A DNA stretch of 64,000 bases, from the NCBI GenBank assembly GCA_014607495.2, contig CP053153.1, positions 14,384,001-14,448,000 on the forward strand. The letters are read 5' to 3'. Numbering within the stretch: position 1 is the stretch's first letter; each line of letters begins with the position of its first letter. Origin of the DNA: Carposina sasakii (taxonomy: Eukaryota > Arthropoda > Insecta > Lepidoptera > Carposinidae). The notes under the pieces are model-generated. The model saw only the letters and a program-made list of their open reading frames with translations. It made no database searches and was not told the origin of the DNA. Positions 12,024-23,946 of the stretch are shown here, piece after piece. The position numbers and the translations under genes are program-made.

Positions 12024-15000
12024 ATTTCTATTCTTTCTTTCTTAATCAAACTTCTTTAAATTTTGTACACATTATACTCCTAGCTAGGACTGTGGAACAT
12101 AACATAGACTACGTTCGTTGTCCATGCGGACGAAGTAGCGAAAATCAATTTTATTAAAGAACACTGTCGCTTATGATTTATCAATTATGATAATGATATA
12201 AGTTATAGAAAATTTAAGCTTAATTTTTATTATGCGCGTTACAGGAGTTGAGGTAGATATCATCATAGAAGTCATCATTTCAAGAAAAAAAAAACTCACT
12301 GCTGAACAAAGGCCTTCCTCACAATATGTACTAAAAAATGTATATTTAAATATACATGCCAAAAAATATGTGTGCGAATTCAGTTTTTAAAATACAACTG
12401 TCCACAGCACAGGTAAAACAAACAGTAAAATAAAAGGAAGGCATTTCCCCGAATCCCAATACAACCTCGTGCAGTCGTGCGTAACGCACGTCCGAAACAC
12501 CCCTACAATTAAACTTTAATGTCAATCAATACATCGATACCAACTCAAACAAAAGGGCAAACATCACCCCAGTATGGACGTAGAGTAGAAATATTGCAGT
12601 AGATAAAGTTCTTAAGGTTTATAAACTAGCCACAAACTGGCTGTGGTGGAACTTGAGATGAGAAAACAACTTCTTACCCTTTCATGTTATTGCGTGATTA
12701 TATTAATAAAGTATGGTAACTATATAGGTACAATACACATACCATTTTAATAAGAACAAGTAAAATCTGAGATTTTTTGATTCTGAATTTCCTTCTTTGT
12801 TTGAAAACAATTAGCGATTCAATCTGAGATATGTAAAAAAATATCTCTCTTGATCGGTTATCAAAATTGACTTCGTTCCTTCTATGTAACAATGTTATCA
12901 TGTTTTTTTTTTCATCTAAGTATAAAAAATGCAGTATATCCGTTGCTGGGTAAGTGAAATTGACTTACTTTATTCGTTACTCTATGATACCTACTCTGTT
13001 ACTACATTATTACATGAACAACAAACGTTACGTATTTGCATGTTACGTAAACTCTATAGCAATAAACGTAAGGGCTAGTTTACTTTTCAAACTTGGACTT
13101 TTTAGTTACAATTTAAACGTGAGAAGAAGCAAGAAGTAAGACAATTTAGGTAGTTATTATAGTAAATATGCGTTTGTAAGTAAGAAATGCAATTAGAATT
13201 TATAAAGGTTATGGAAAGTACATGAGAGTTAATAGGTACCCCAATGACTCTACAGGGTGTAACAGAAGGGGTATGTTAAGTGAAATTCTATATGATATTA
13301 GCCAGCTTTACCTTATCCATAAATAAACAACATTGTTAGATATAAACTCAACTAAATATCTAGATACAGAAACATGGCAATTTTTATTGCGTTAAACCTA
13401 TGTAAATTTATTAATATTTTATATGTTTCACGAATGCTAATTTAAAACATTAAAATTATGACAAAACTACTGAAGTGGTTTGCTACATTATTACAAGATA
13501 CAAACATCAAAACAAATTTCAATCTAATATAATTATTTGCGACATCAAGATAATTACCGGTTTCACAGGAAACCCCATAAAACACCCTCAACCCTAATAT
13601 TAAATAACAAGGAAATTATGGTGTGCAATGTCTGAGGAAAATGAACACAGTCATTACTTTCACTAGGGATGGCACGCGAGTTCGCATGCGTGGATGTCTG
13701 ATGAAATGGGAATTTCCAGGAAAAGGCTTATGGTACCTACTTTATCGAGATACATAGAAATCTTTGATATTCGAATTTCACGATTGTATAGAAAAAATAA
13801 GATATTTTTCATTCATTATTTTAAAATTTTCCTTTTTAAATATATAAAAAACTTTCTATATCACCCAATTAAAAATTAACTTTTAAAAAGGGGCCTTATT
13901 AATAAAAAAATAGAAAATACAAATAAAAAATTAAACCTTGTGTAACTTTACACGGGGCTTATAAGTAGCACCGTCAGAGTATAAACTTTAGCCATACACT
14001 AACTTTAATCAAATATTTATGAAATTATAACGGAAGTGCGACAAACAGTTGCCCGACGGACATTTGGCCGACAGAATTTTTGACCGATATTACTTCTAGA
14101 CGACATTACTTTTGCCCGAAGAATCTTTAACCGAACGAACATTTTATCGACAATTTATTATAATAATTGAAAACACGCGTAAAATAGCTTCTCCTCACAT
14201 CATTCTAACCGCATTTTAATTGAATCGTGTTTTGAATGAGCTCCATAATTGAAATGATTAATTGAACTACTTTCCCGGCGTGACTGAATAGTTATTACAA
14301 TTTTACATACACAGTTAATTGTGAAAGCACGGTGTGGAGTGTGAGAAATGTATGTGGAGGCTCCTTACGCAAGAAATTATCATTTAATATTATCTTCAAT
14401 AGTAGTAGGTATATACCTAACTATATAAACGTAGGTACACACGACTAAGAATTTCCCTAAAATAATTAGGTAGCTTCTTGTGTTAAAGTTGAATACATTT
14501 TTAGAATACACCATCTGCCTCTCCTTCCATTCGTGTACTCTCAGGTCTTCTTTCATCTTTTACATCTGACCCCACTATCCTAAACTGCAAAGATCGCGTC
14601 TTGGCGTCTTTAACTTTAAAATTACACCCAAACATTACTGCCCATTTGCTAAAAAATTCTAGAAAATCTATCTTCCGCAATTCCGGAGAAATAATACAGT
14701 TGAATTAAAGAAATGATTATTTATTCGTTCAAAGCATGGTAAAATAAAAGAGTTAGTGTTACGTAAATTAGATATTTGACATATTTAGCCAATAAAATAT
14801 GACATGCAAATATTTTAGTTACCAAGAAATATAAAAATAGATACTATACCTATTTACTAATGTAAACTATGCAATGTATAAAGCTTTTAGGGTGAAAATC
14901 TAACGTATTTTTAAAGCATAAAGTAAATAAAACACGGAAATAAATGGCGGTAAGCTCGTGTAATAAGAATTGATTGCGGCATTTCGTCTCACTTTCAAAA

Positions 15001-15117
15001 CAAACTGATAAAAGGAAAATGCGGAAAAATACCTTTTTGCTTTTCCGAATACATTGTTTTTTTTTTGTTTAAGGATCTTATTAAGACAAAAATTAAAACT
15101 ATGAGTATAAAAAATTA
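12024..15117. other. No gene seen apart from repeats listed
   Basis: AT-rich, with the degenerate minisatellite at 14045-14157 and a MITE fragment at 13250-13320. Confidence 0.5.
14045..14157 (+). repeat. Degenerate ~18-20-bp tandem repeat (CCGAc-GACATTTTTG)
   Basis: At least six units of a CCGA(C/A)-x-(A/G)ACATTTTTG-like motif in a row: GCCCGACGGACATTTGGCCG, GACAGAATTTTTGACCGA, TAGACGACATTACTTTTGCC, CGAAGAATCTTTAACCGA and CGAACATTTTATCGACA. Spacing is irregular. Confidence 0.55.
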
Positions 15118-15255
15118 ACGGTGTTATTACAAAAGAATATAAGCATAATTTAAGCGAAACATTGCCTAAATTTGACGGATATTCTATACATTTTGCTGTC
15201 AAATGTCATATCAAAAACGAGTCTAACTTTAGGCGCTCTTTTGTAATAACACCGT
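15118..15255. mobile_element. 138-bp MITE with ACGGTGTTATTACAAAAGA ends
   Basis: Perfect 19-bp inverted ends ACGGTGTTATTACAAAAGA at 15118-15136 and its complement at 15237-15255. The interior is AT-rich. Confidence 0.6.
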
Positions 15256-16769
15256 AAAAGTATAATCTATACACGGTTTAAATTAACAGATATTTCATAC
15301 ATTTTTCTGTTAAAAATTGTGTTTAAGGGAATGTAATTTTATGAGCTGTTTATTAGGAGTACCGTAAGCTTTTTGGTATCTTTAATGATATATTTCTTTT
15401 AAACTTGATCATGATAAAAACAGCATCAAATTTATTCTTCAGATAGGCTTTCTAACGTTTGACAATTTCGGCGCTAACAGCTTTTTGTTTTGTCCCTTGA
15501 AACTTTGGAGCGTGACGCAACATAAGCTATACGCGTAGTCTTGAAAAGTGTTCACTTTAAATATGACTATTTACATTAGATTGAAACCAAAATACATTTA
15601 TTATTCCTATGATTTAAGCCATCATAAACCATCTTGGTCACATCATAAACATTTACGGCTGCGTGCATTTGACTTTCTTGCTAACCGTACACCACTAAAT
15701 GTTTACAAAATTGCAAAAGCCATTCTTTAGGCATTGTACACCGGATAGAACTATACTTATTCCCTCGTAAAACTCCTGTAGATTTGTGGTTTGACGTATA
15801 CTGTCATTTTTGACGAGTCCACAGTTCTGTGCAATATATGGTCAGCAAAACATACTGTCGGACTTTATTTTGCAGTTACAAACGTTTTGTTGGTTGTAGT
15901 CTTATTTTATGTCCTTTTTCTCGCGTATCCATCTGTAGTTTCAACAACCTGTAGCAAAAATATGAGAGGGCGGATTACTTATGAAATACTTATGCATTTA
16001 ACAAAAGTATGTTTACCGTAAGTAAATTAAGATGGGTGTATTTTACTTCACACACTTCCATATTTATTGCGCTTTATATATCCCAAGTGATATTGTAAAT
16101 GCAAAAGTAAGAAATTTTCCTAAAATAGCAAGGGAGTATGGAGAAAGATATAGGCTACATTCTGTAGTCAATGGAGACGTAGTCACGGTAAACAGCTAGT
16201 TCAATATATTGAAAAATAGTAATTTAACAACGACAACAAAAAATAAATAGATACGTAAGGAAAATCGAGAAACACACGCGAGTCTTCTGCCAAATCACAA
16301 TATCACAACACAGTACTGTGAAATCGCCAATCGGCGGAAATCTATTTTGACCCTTCCAGCATTCAGTACCAGCATTTCTTTGTATAACTTTATCTGTTCA
16401 CTTCACCGGTATTGTATTTACGTGGCATAACCAAGTTCCGCATCGTAAATCACTTTAATATCTCTTTCTTGGCTTTACTGTGTGGTAGGTTGGAAATTAC
16501 AGAATAACTCATTAGAATTTTCAATGCTCAATAGCGTGGTATCCAGGCATTTGCACAGGTTCAGTTACTTGACTTGGTGGATTTTTCTATTTTACTTTTT
16601 AAAAATCTAACAAACTTATAGCATTTAATACTTTACTGGTGTGGTGATCTGGCTACTTTGAAAACATTGTAAGCTGTTTTCGAGTCCCAAAAATGGGGTA
16701 AACAAATTGCAGGATCGCGAATGAGACCCTTTAATCACATTTAGCATAGCAGGATCAGTTGTAAAATCG
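15256..16769. other. No gene seen
   Basis: AT-rich. The open frames at 15548-16021 are unsupported by homology or composition. Confidence 0.5.
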
Positions 16770-17020
16770 TCTTCGTCTTCAGCCTGTCGCAGTCCACTGC
16801 TGGACGTAGGCCTCCCCCAGAGCACGCCACAAGGCTACTGCCACAGGGGGGTTTTGCCCATAGTCACCACGCTGGGCGGGTTGGTGACCGCAGTGTGATT
16901 TTCGGACTATGTTGTCAGCACGGGAGGCGCTGCTGCCTCCCGGAAACCCTTAATCGCCTCGTACGATACCCACGGGCAGGCAGGGGTGGTACAAACTCTA
17001 ATCCGGCACCACGCGGCTTG
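16770..17020 (+). repeat. 'GCAGTCCACTGCTGGACGTAGG' repeat
   Basis: Nearly full copy, CGTCTTCAGCCTGTCGCAGT ... GGTACAAACTCTAATCCGGC. Confidence 0.7.
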
Positions 17021-17462
17021 TAAGTTGTAAAATATCAGTGACAAATTGATAAGTCGTCTCTTAATTTCATAGTCGCATAGCTAACGATATTTTTTTAGTC
17101 TTAGATAAATTAATAGAAATTCTTCCTGCTCTTTTCTTATTTACTTAACGTGAGCGCAATATGTGTTTTTCTTCCATACATCCTTCACGTATATCCGCTC
17201 TGACAAAGTAATAAAAGCACAATTTAAAAAAAAATTGTTTATCAAACTAACTTACTGCTAGTGTAACTTAAACACTGGTATAAACTCGAAAATAATTCGC
17301 GAATGAAGCAAGCTGCAGCGTGTTTAAGGGTGTAATAAAAGAATGAGTTAAGAAAATACTTCTAATAAACTTGTCACGCAAGAGGGAGAGAGGTAATTTC
17401 CTGCTGAGTCCGTGGGCAGGTAATGGCGGTGTTGTAGTGAAAGATGTGATATTTAAACTTGT

Positions 17463-17718
17463 ATACAGATTGTACCAAAAAGGGTATGGTAAGCGAAATG
17501 CTATAAAAACAACCCACTGTAGAGAACCTATCCCGAAAATTTGAGACTTGAAATCGCATGTTTATTTTTCAAGATTGTATGAATATTCCTGAGGGCGTTA
17601 GGAGTTCTCCATACTATCTGGATAAATAAATATGTGATTTCTAGTCTCAAATTTTGCTGATAGGTTCTTTATAGTAGGTTATATTCATAGCTTTTCGGTT
17701 AACATACCCCTTTTGTAG
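17463..17718. mobile_element. Palindromic MITE with TACAG...GGGTATG ends
   Basis: Left end TACAGATTGTACCAAAAAGG and right end (reverse complement) TACAAAAGGGGTATGTTAAC. Both arms share about 110 bp in inverted order (TAGAGAACCTATCCCGAAAA near 17520 and its complement near 17665). A half-element of the same family is at 60770-60945; others at 1-47, 13250-13320, 36735-36875 and 41142-41260. Confidence 0.65.
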
Positions 17719-17861
17719 TAAGTTAGACTAAAACAGCTTCAGCAAGCTTGCTTCTCAACTAGCACTTGAAGAATTTCAAGCAGCCAATGCTTCTCGTATG
17801 TGCATAATATGTAGAGTAATATATGAAGTATTATGTAAGATGTGGGTGTCGGCAGAGGAGA

Positions 17862-18165
17862 ATATCACCACCCATGCCTGGCCGTGGGCATCGTAAGAGG
17901 CGATTAAGGGTTTCCGTAGGCAGCAACGCCTCCGTTTTGACAACATAGTCATAAAATCACACTGGGGTTACCAATCCGCATGCCCAGCGTGGACTATAAA
18001 TAAATGCAGTCCACTGCTGGACGTAAGGCACCACGCTAGGCGGGCGGACTGGTGACTGCAGTTTGATTTTCGGACTATCATGTCAATATGGGAAGTCCTG
18101 AATCATCTCTTACAATACCCGGAGCAGATATGGGGTAGTGATTTTCTACTCTACCACACGACAGT
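17862..18165. repeat. Inverted pair of 'GCAGTCC' repeat fragments
   Basis: 17862-17995 is in minus orientation and 18004-18165 in plus orientation, facing each other around GACTATAAATAAATGCAGTC. The pair could form a hairpin of over 100 nt when transcribed. Confidence 0.6.
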
Positions 18166-18760
18166 CTGTAACAAATGAAGCTTGTAAAACTAAAGTAAAA
18201 TTAGCTTGTTAGCTATAAAAAGCTTTTCTAGCTTTGACTAAACAACTGGCTTTACAAGGAAAAATTAGTGTTTCATTGGTACGCTACGATTCCGTTTGTG
18301 TCGGTGTTATTTACACGGAGGTAAAAAAAGTTTGTCACTTAATGCGATTTACTACGGAAATGGAAGTACGACTTCCTCGCCTTAAATGCTAAGATTTACC
18401 TTTTTGTTTGTTGATTTGCAATTCAATGAATTAAATGCCGGGAAGTTTGGAAGTGGGAGTTTTTATTAGTTTCTCTTTCGAATGAAAGTGCCTGTTTGAA
18501 GATTTAAAGGTACCTAAAGATTTAATATTTTATAATAGTCATAAGTAGGAAATAAATCCTTTTAGGTTTATTTTGTTCAAATTAAAGATACTATGATTAA
18601 CGTGGCCATAGGGCCTCCTACGTGATCTTGCAGTTCGAGCAACCCTAACTTGAGAACACCAGCCGAGTGTGTGTTATTGTAAACAAATTCTCTACCTATA
18701 TATCCTAAGAGTCAACTAAGGAATTCTCTCAGGCGATAAGTTATAGATATAGTTTATATA

Positions 18761-19345
18761 CACAGGATGATTTTTGAACGTCAACGTTTCTGAAAACTAA
18801 GGAATCTCCTCATCATCACGATCATTTTTCTCCATGGAAGCATATCTAGGGAGTGTCTGGTTTCCAAAATATTAGGGTCCAAGTTTGAGTAAATAGACTG
18901 CGTTTTTCTGCATAAAGCCTCGAGCACACCGGATGCGTATGCGTACACGTAAGCGTAGACGTACACGTACCTCTGAGTTGTAATGTATGGAACTGTATAG
19001 GCACGGGCAGACCGGATGCGTATGCGTAGACGTAAGCATAGACGTCAAGCGGTGACAGTTCATACATTATACTCAGAGGTACGTGTACGTCTATGCTTAC
19101 GTGCACATATACGCATCCGGTGTGCTCGAGGCTTAAATGCTCATAGACGCGCGTAGCAAATTAATATCTGTCTATGAAAAAACTAGCATAAATACTGGAC
19201 ACTATAAATTTCGCCCGATCAAGTAATTAAAAAAAAAAAAAAAAAATTACATCATTTCCCAGCATTTTTTTGGCATAAACTTACTTTATTTGATGTATAG
19301 AGTACGTACTCTTCGTTAAGGATGGCAACGAAAAAACACCCTGTA
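18761..19345 (-). mobile_element. TACAGG-family MITE, copy 2 (interrupted)
   Basis: Minus-orientation copy starting CACAGGATGATTTTTGAACG and ending GAAAAAACACCCTGTA. It is split by the Harbinger-like MITE at 18916-19133. It also carries a long poly(A) run near 19230. Confidence 0.75.
18916..19133. mobile_element. GC-rich palindromic MITE, Harbinger-like, copy 2 (nested)
   Basis: Nearly the same element as at 6284-6514, with the 3-bp duplication TAA at 18913-18915 and 19134-19136. It interrupts a TACAGG-family MITE in the segment that reads CTGCATAAATGCACATAG in intact copies; removing the insert plus one TAA restores that sequence. The two insertions together define both ends and the target duplication. 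Confidence 0.8.
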
Positions 19346-20028
19346 TATATATTATTTCTTATGTCCTACTTTTAACATAATTATCACCTGTTTAATTTTG
19401 ATTAAAACCTAAAGTTACCATAGATATTATTATCTACCATAGAGCAGATTTGAAAAAAAAATTACGCAACTTTACCTAAATTTCATAATTTAGACATACA
19501 CTTCCAAAAGGGGAAACAAAATGTAGATACTCACGCACACTATACCTCCTATCCAAGTATTTAGTTTCCCTACTATCAATATCAGAACAAGAGCCACAGA
19601 ATACCCACAAGAAAATAGTAGGTAGGTACATCAACAAAAGGAGGTGATTAAACACGGAAAAACTTTCAAGAGCATAATTTCTCGCGATTTCCATTCGAGT
19701 ACACAGTTACAATCTCAATGCACTTGGGGTTTTTGCAATCAGCCGACATTGAAGCAGGATTATATAGGGGAGACGATTATAGGAAATGCCACTGAGGTGC
19801 AAAGTGCAATGGAGCTGTCTTGGAGTAGATAAAATACTACTGAAGCTAATTTTTAATCTACTTAACTATAAACATAGCATTAACTATGTGAACGTAGATA
19901 GACGGCAACCGTGCTATTAAATAAAATTTATAATATTTTTAAACTAAATATTTTCTACAATTTAACAGATATTATAATTATGTATACCTACATGTTGTGT
20001 ATAATAATAAATGTATTATAGAATAGTG

Positions 20029-20285
20029 CTTCTATGCTGCTCTGGGAGTGAAAAAAAAAACGTTAGCAGCTGCTTTTCTTCCCGGGCATACTGTACAAAT
20101 CAGTGGAGGGACAAGAGAGTCTTGGTGTATTGTAGGCGATGGGCTGACCACCTGTTACTACTAACCGAATTTGTACATCTCAACTATACCCTCAAAATTG
20201 TTCAGAAGTGGTACCATGTGGTTCTATCGGCCCTTGGTGCTCTGCCTACCCCGTAAGGGATAAAGGCGTGATTATATGTATGTAT
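20029..20285 (+). repeat. ~265-bp ATGT-tailed repeat, copy 3
   Basis: Plus copy from CTTCTATGCTGCTCTGGGAG to GGCGTGATTATATGTATG. Confidence 0.7.
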
Positions 20286-20324
20286 TATACAATAATATAA
20301 AATATTAATAAAGAAATGGAAAAA

Positions 20325-20425
20325 ATTCTTCACCCGAGTGGGAATCCAACCACGACCACTGCATACCGTGCCAGTTGCTCTAACCACTGAGCTACCGGGT
20401 CAATTACTCGGATGACGAATTTTAC
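20325..20425 (-). repeat. SINE with tRNA-like core (copy A)
   Basis: Minus strand reads GACCCGGTAGCTCAGTGGTT then AGAGC (A box) and later a diverged B box GGTTGGATTCCCACTCGGGT. The core is flanked by GGTAAAATTCGTCATCCGAG. The same arrangement at 47390-47495 shows it is a dispersed element, not a tRNA gene. Confidence 0.6.
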
Positions 20426-21782
20426 CATCTCTTTATACAATAATGTCTAAATTTAGATCCAATAATAAATATGAATACTAACACTGAAAATCTATATCCC
20501 AGGAAGATCGTTGTTTAACATAAGTTCGCTAACTATTTATACTTATGCAGTTAATAATAAATTACTAGTCATTACGTCATGTTACTAGCTGACTTCCTAG
20601 TCCTCGTAATACTATAGATAGGTATATATGTAATGTAAGTAGGTATATGGTTAATAGTTATAATACTGCCAAATTTCATCAAAATCCATTTGATACTTTA
20701 CCTATTTTAGATTGTCCAGTAAGCATATTTGCCAGACTACCTCTTATTCACTTTTAATAAGATTTTCCGATAAACTTAGCATATTTAGATCCATCGTCAT
20801 AGTTCGAGTATTTTCTCGCTGGAGAATCAGACATTGAACCAACGAAGGCTGAGATTATAGGGGAACTTGATTAAAGGGAACAGCGAAATATGGCTTTAAT
20901 CTTGCGGTTCTGAATTAGGTGTAATTTGCGAAGCTTTTCATATGAATTAAGCTCTTTTCTAACGAGTTCACTGTCGATTATTATTTGGTGAATTAATTAT
21001 AGGTAAGGGTAATGTAGTATTTTTTATACGTATATGGTAAATACGTAATTAATGTTATCATCATCATTCAATTTAACTAACTCTAAGAAGGTTATTTAGT
21101 AATAGTGCGTTGATATTATGTCTTATTTGACGTATGAATCAACTAAAAACTCATGGAATATCTTCTGGAGAACCTACGACTAGCAAAACCCAATTTGATC
21201 TTAAATAAGTATTTAATTTTAAGGAACTCAACATTACTATTCTAAAGAGTTATTATTTTTGTAGGTGTCGGGTATAAGAGGTATTTAACTTTAAGCTTAT
21301 AACTCATAACCTTATCTTAGAAAAAGTCAACGTAAAGTGACATTTTGCATTCAAAGTCCAGTAGGTTTAACGAAGATCTTTAGAAACGAAGTAGTACCTA
21401 CATCTTTTAACCAGAAATACGTTAATTAAGATCCTTTTCGCGTTGTATGTGGTCTGCCTGTCAACTGCATCGGTCATCGTGCAGTTTCAACGCGCATGCA
21501 ACACGTCGAGACGCCTCGAAATGTTTACGTGCTCATAAATGTCATATTCTTGGTCCATCTTTTATTTTCCATACCGCTTTGTAGGTAAGAAAGTATGGTG
21601 CTTCCACTCTATATATTTTAATACTAGAAATCATGTGTATTCTTGAAAATAGCTGGATAACTTGGATGGCTATTAAATTCAACTATTTCTACTATATTGG
21701 TAATAGAAATAAGTTTGAAGTGAAAAATTGCCATACTTTTTAGAGAAAATTGAGCTGATTATTAGAGTATGGAATTTAATCT

Positions 21783-21856
21783 TAGGGATCTTAATGTGGG
21801 ACTAGGTTAATGTGTTGTGTAGTGTGTGAATATTTATTTATTATTATTATTAATAT
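21783..21856 (+). repeat. tRNA-headed SINE, 3' fragment
   Basis: Only the last ~70 bp, TTAGGGATCTTAATGTGGGA ... GTGTGTGAATATTTATTT, followed by a (TTA)n run. Confidence 0.65.
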
Positions 21857-22710
21857 AACTTTTAAATAAATTATAATTTTATTTGTAATGGCCGCGACTT
21901 CGTCCGTGTAACTTTATTTCAATTGGAAATGGGGATTTGGCAAAATCCTTTCTTATCAGGTACCTACAAGAACACGCCCTCCAAGTTTCAGGTTACTATA
22001 ATCAGTAGTTATAGAACATATTGATTCTCAGTCATTCAAGACAAAGCTTTTTACATGTTAGCATAGAAAAAGATAGATCTGAATATATCCTCCCAATAAA
22101 ATAAAAGGAAAATGTATGGAGTGAACGTGGCATCTTCTACAGTCAGTTAACACAATAATATCGTGTTTTATTTAAACCTACTGTAAGCTATAAATTATAC
22201 TATTTTATGGAGTTTTATGGACTTATTTAGGTACTGAATGTGGACTCATGTTGCATGTGGATTTTGTAAATAAGTTTTAAAACTATTAGGACAGTGTCTT
22301 TAATACTGTACCTATATTTTGAAACATTGCTTGGGTTTTCAACGGATGGTAGTAGTTTCAAATTCTTGTAAAGAAGTTCTTCATCGCGACATAGTCCATA
22401 GCTTAGTTTCATAACTTCCATAGTCTGCGGCGGGCTATCCCGGAATAAAAGTATGATGATGATTTCTTGTCTCAATTTTTGTAGATTCTCTATAGCTAGC
22501 TTAGTTACATAATATGTGGAGCCGGTGCGAGATATCCTTTGTAAACTTCCATACTTTTGTTTTGTTATTTATGTAAAACGTTAAACAATTAGTAAAGATA
22601 ATGTATTAGTTGGGAGGATGATAGGGTGAAGGAGAGACTAAAGCTAACTCAACTGGTTAACCTCTTACAATTTATTCTAAACTTAACCAGATACTCAACT
22701 CTGTAGCCTA

Positions 22711-23079
22711 TACAGGATGTTTTTTTGTGGCCACCTTTAACGAAGGGTACGTATTCTATACATGAAATAAAGTAAGTTTATGCCAAAAAAAAATACTGGG
22801 AAAAATTTTTTTAAATTCCTTGATCGTGCGAAATTTATAGTGTCTAGTGTTTATGTTAGTTTTTTTATAGACAGATATTAATTATTTTTCGTGAAAAAAT
22901 CCTGCTACGCGCGTCTATGTGCATTTATGCAGAAAAACGCAGTCTATTTACTCAACTTTGGACCCTAATATTTTGGAAACCAGACACTTCCCAGGTATGC
23001 TTCCATGGAGAAAAATGATCGTGATGATGAGGAGATTCCGTAGTTTTCGGGAACGTTGACGACCAAAAATCATCCTGTA
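22711..23079 (+). mobile_element. TACAGG-family MITE, copy 3 (full length)
   Basis: Reads TACAGGATGTTTTTTTGTGG ... GACCAAAAATCATCCTGTA, about 369 bp, and looks complete. It serves as a good reference copy. Possible TA target duplications flank it (tata at both ends), which would fit a Tc1/mariner-type origin; that is inference. Confidence 0.75.
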
Positions 23080-23680
23080 TAGGCATTCCATGACAAGTTT
23101 GATGATCAAAGCTACCATTTGTATAGACTGGTCTGTTACTCCAAAGGACTACACGATGACGAAATGTGTCATCGGTCCCAAATAACTACAGTACTGACTG
23201 GTTTGTTGTACTACCTTTAGGCCTTACTGTTGCTGTTTAGGCTTTGTTGAAATGTACATACAGGGTGTTATTACACCGTAATTTATTGCCAAATTCAGGT
23301 GGTGTATTAGTATAGTAACTTGATGATAAATGTTTTGGTTTCGGAAATGTTTTAGAGTTTTTAGGGTAATTGAAATAGCCTATAAAACACTATTATTGTA
23401 CAGAATAGTGCTTCAGGTGCTGTTGCTGAGCTAAAATAGAATACATCAGCTACATCTCCTTCCGAGTATATCGTAAGAGTCGACTAAGGAACTCGGGCGT
23501 TATCTCATGCGATATGCTTGCACAGATCATTAACATCTGTTAGCGCTTTGCTAAATGACTGTGGTATCTCCTTTATGATCATGCAGTTCTGGCCACCACA
23601 TTTCAGGAATACAGTCTTGTGTAATATATATTTACAGAACAATAGATTTATCTTCAGTATGGTAAGAACGACCTTTATAA

Positions 23681-23946
23681 CATATACATACATACATACA
23701 ATCACGCCTCCATCCCTTACGGGGTAGGCAGACCACCGAGGGCCGATAGAACCACATGGTGCCACTTCTGACCAATTTTGAGGGTATAGTTGAGATGTAC
23801 AAGTTCGGTTAGTAGCGACAGGTGGTCAGCCCATCGCCTACAAAACACCAAGACCCTCTTGTCCCTCTACTGACTTGTACAGTATGCCCGGGAAGAGAAG
23901 CTGTAGTATTACACGTTATTTTTTCACTCCCAGGGTAGCATAGAAG
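23681..23946 (-). repeat. ~265-bp ATGT-tailed repeat, copy 4
   Basis: Minus copy from ACATACATACATACAATCACG to GGGTAGCATAGAAG. Confidence 0.7.

Larger units (their letters stand above)
19346..22710. other. No gene seen apart from repeats listed
   Basis: AT-rich flanks of the repeats at 20029, 20325 and 21783. Nothing else recognised. Confidence 0.5.
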
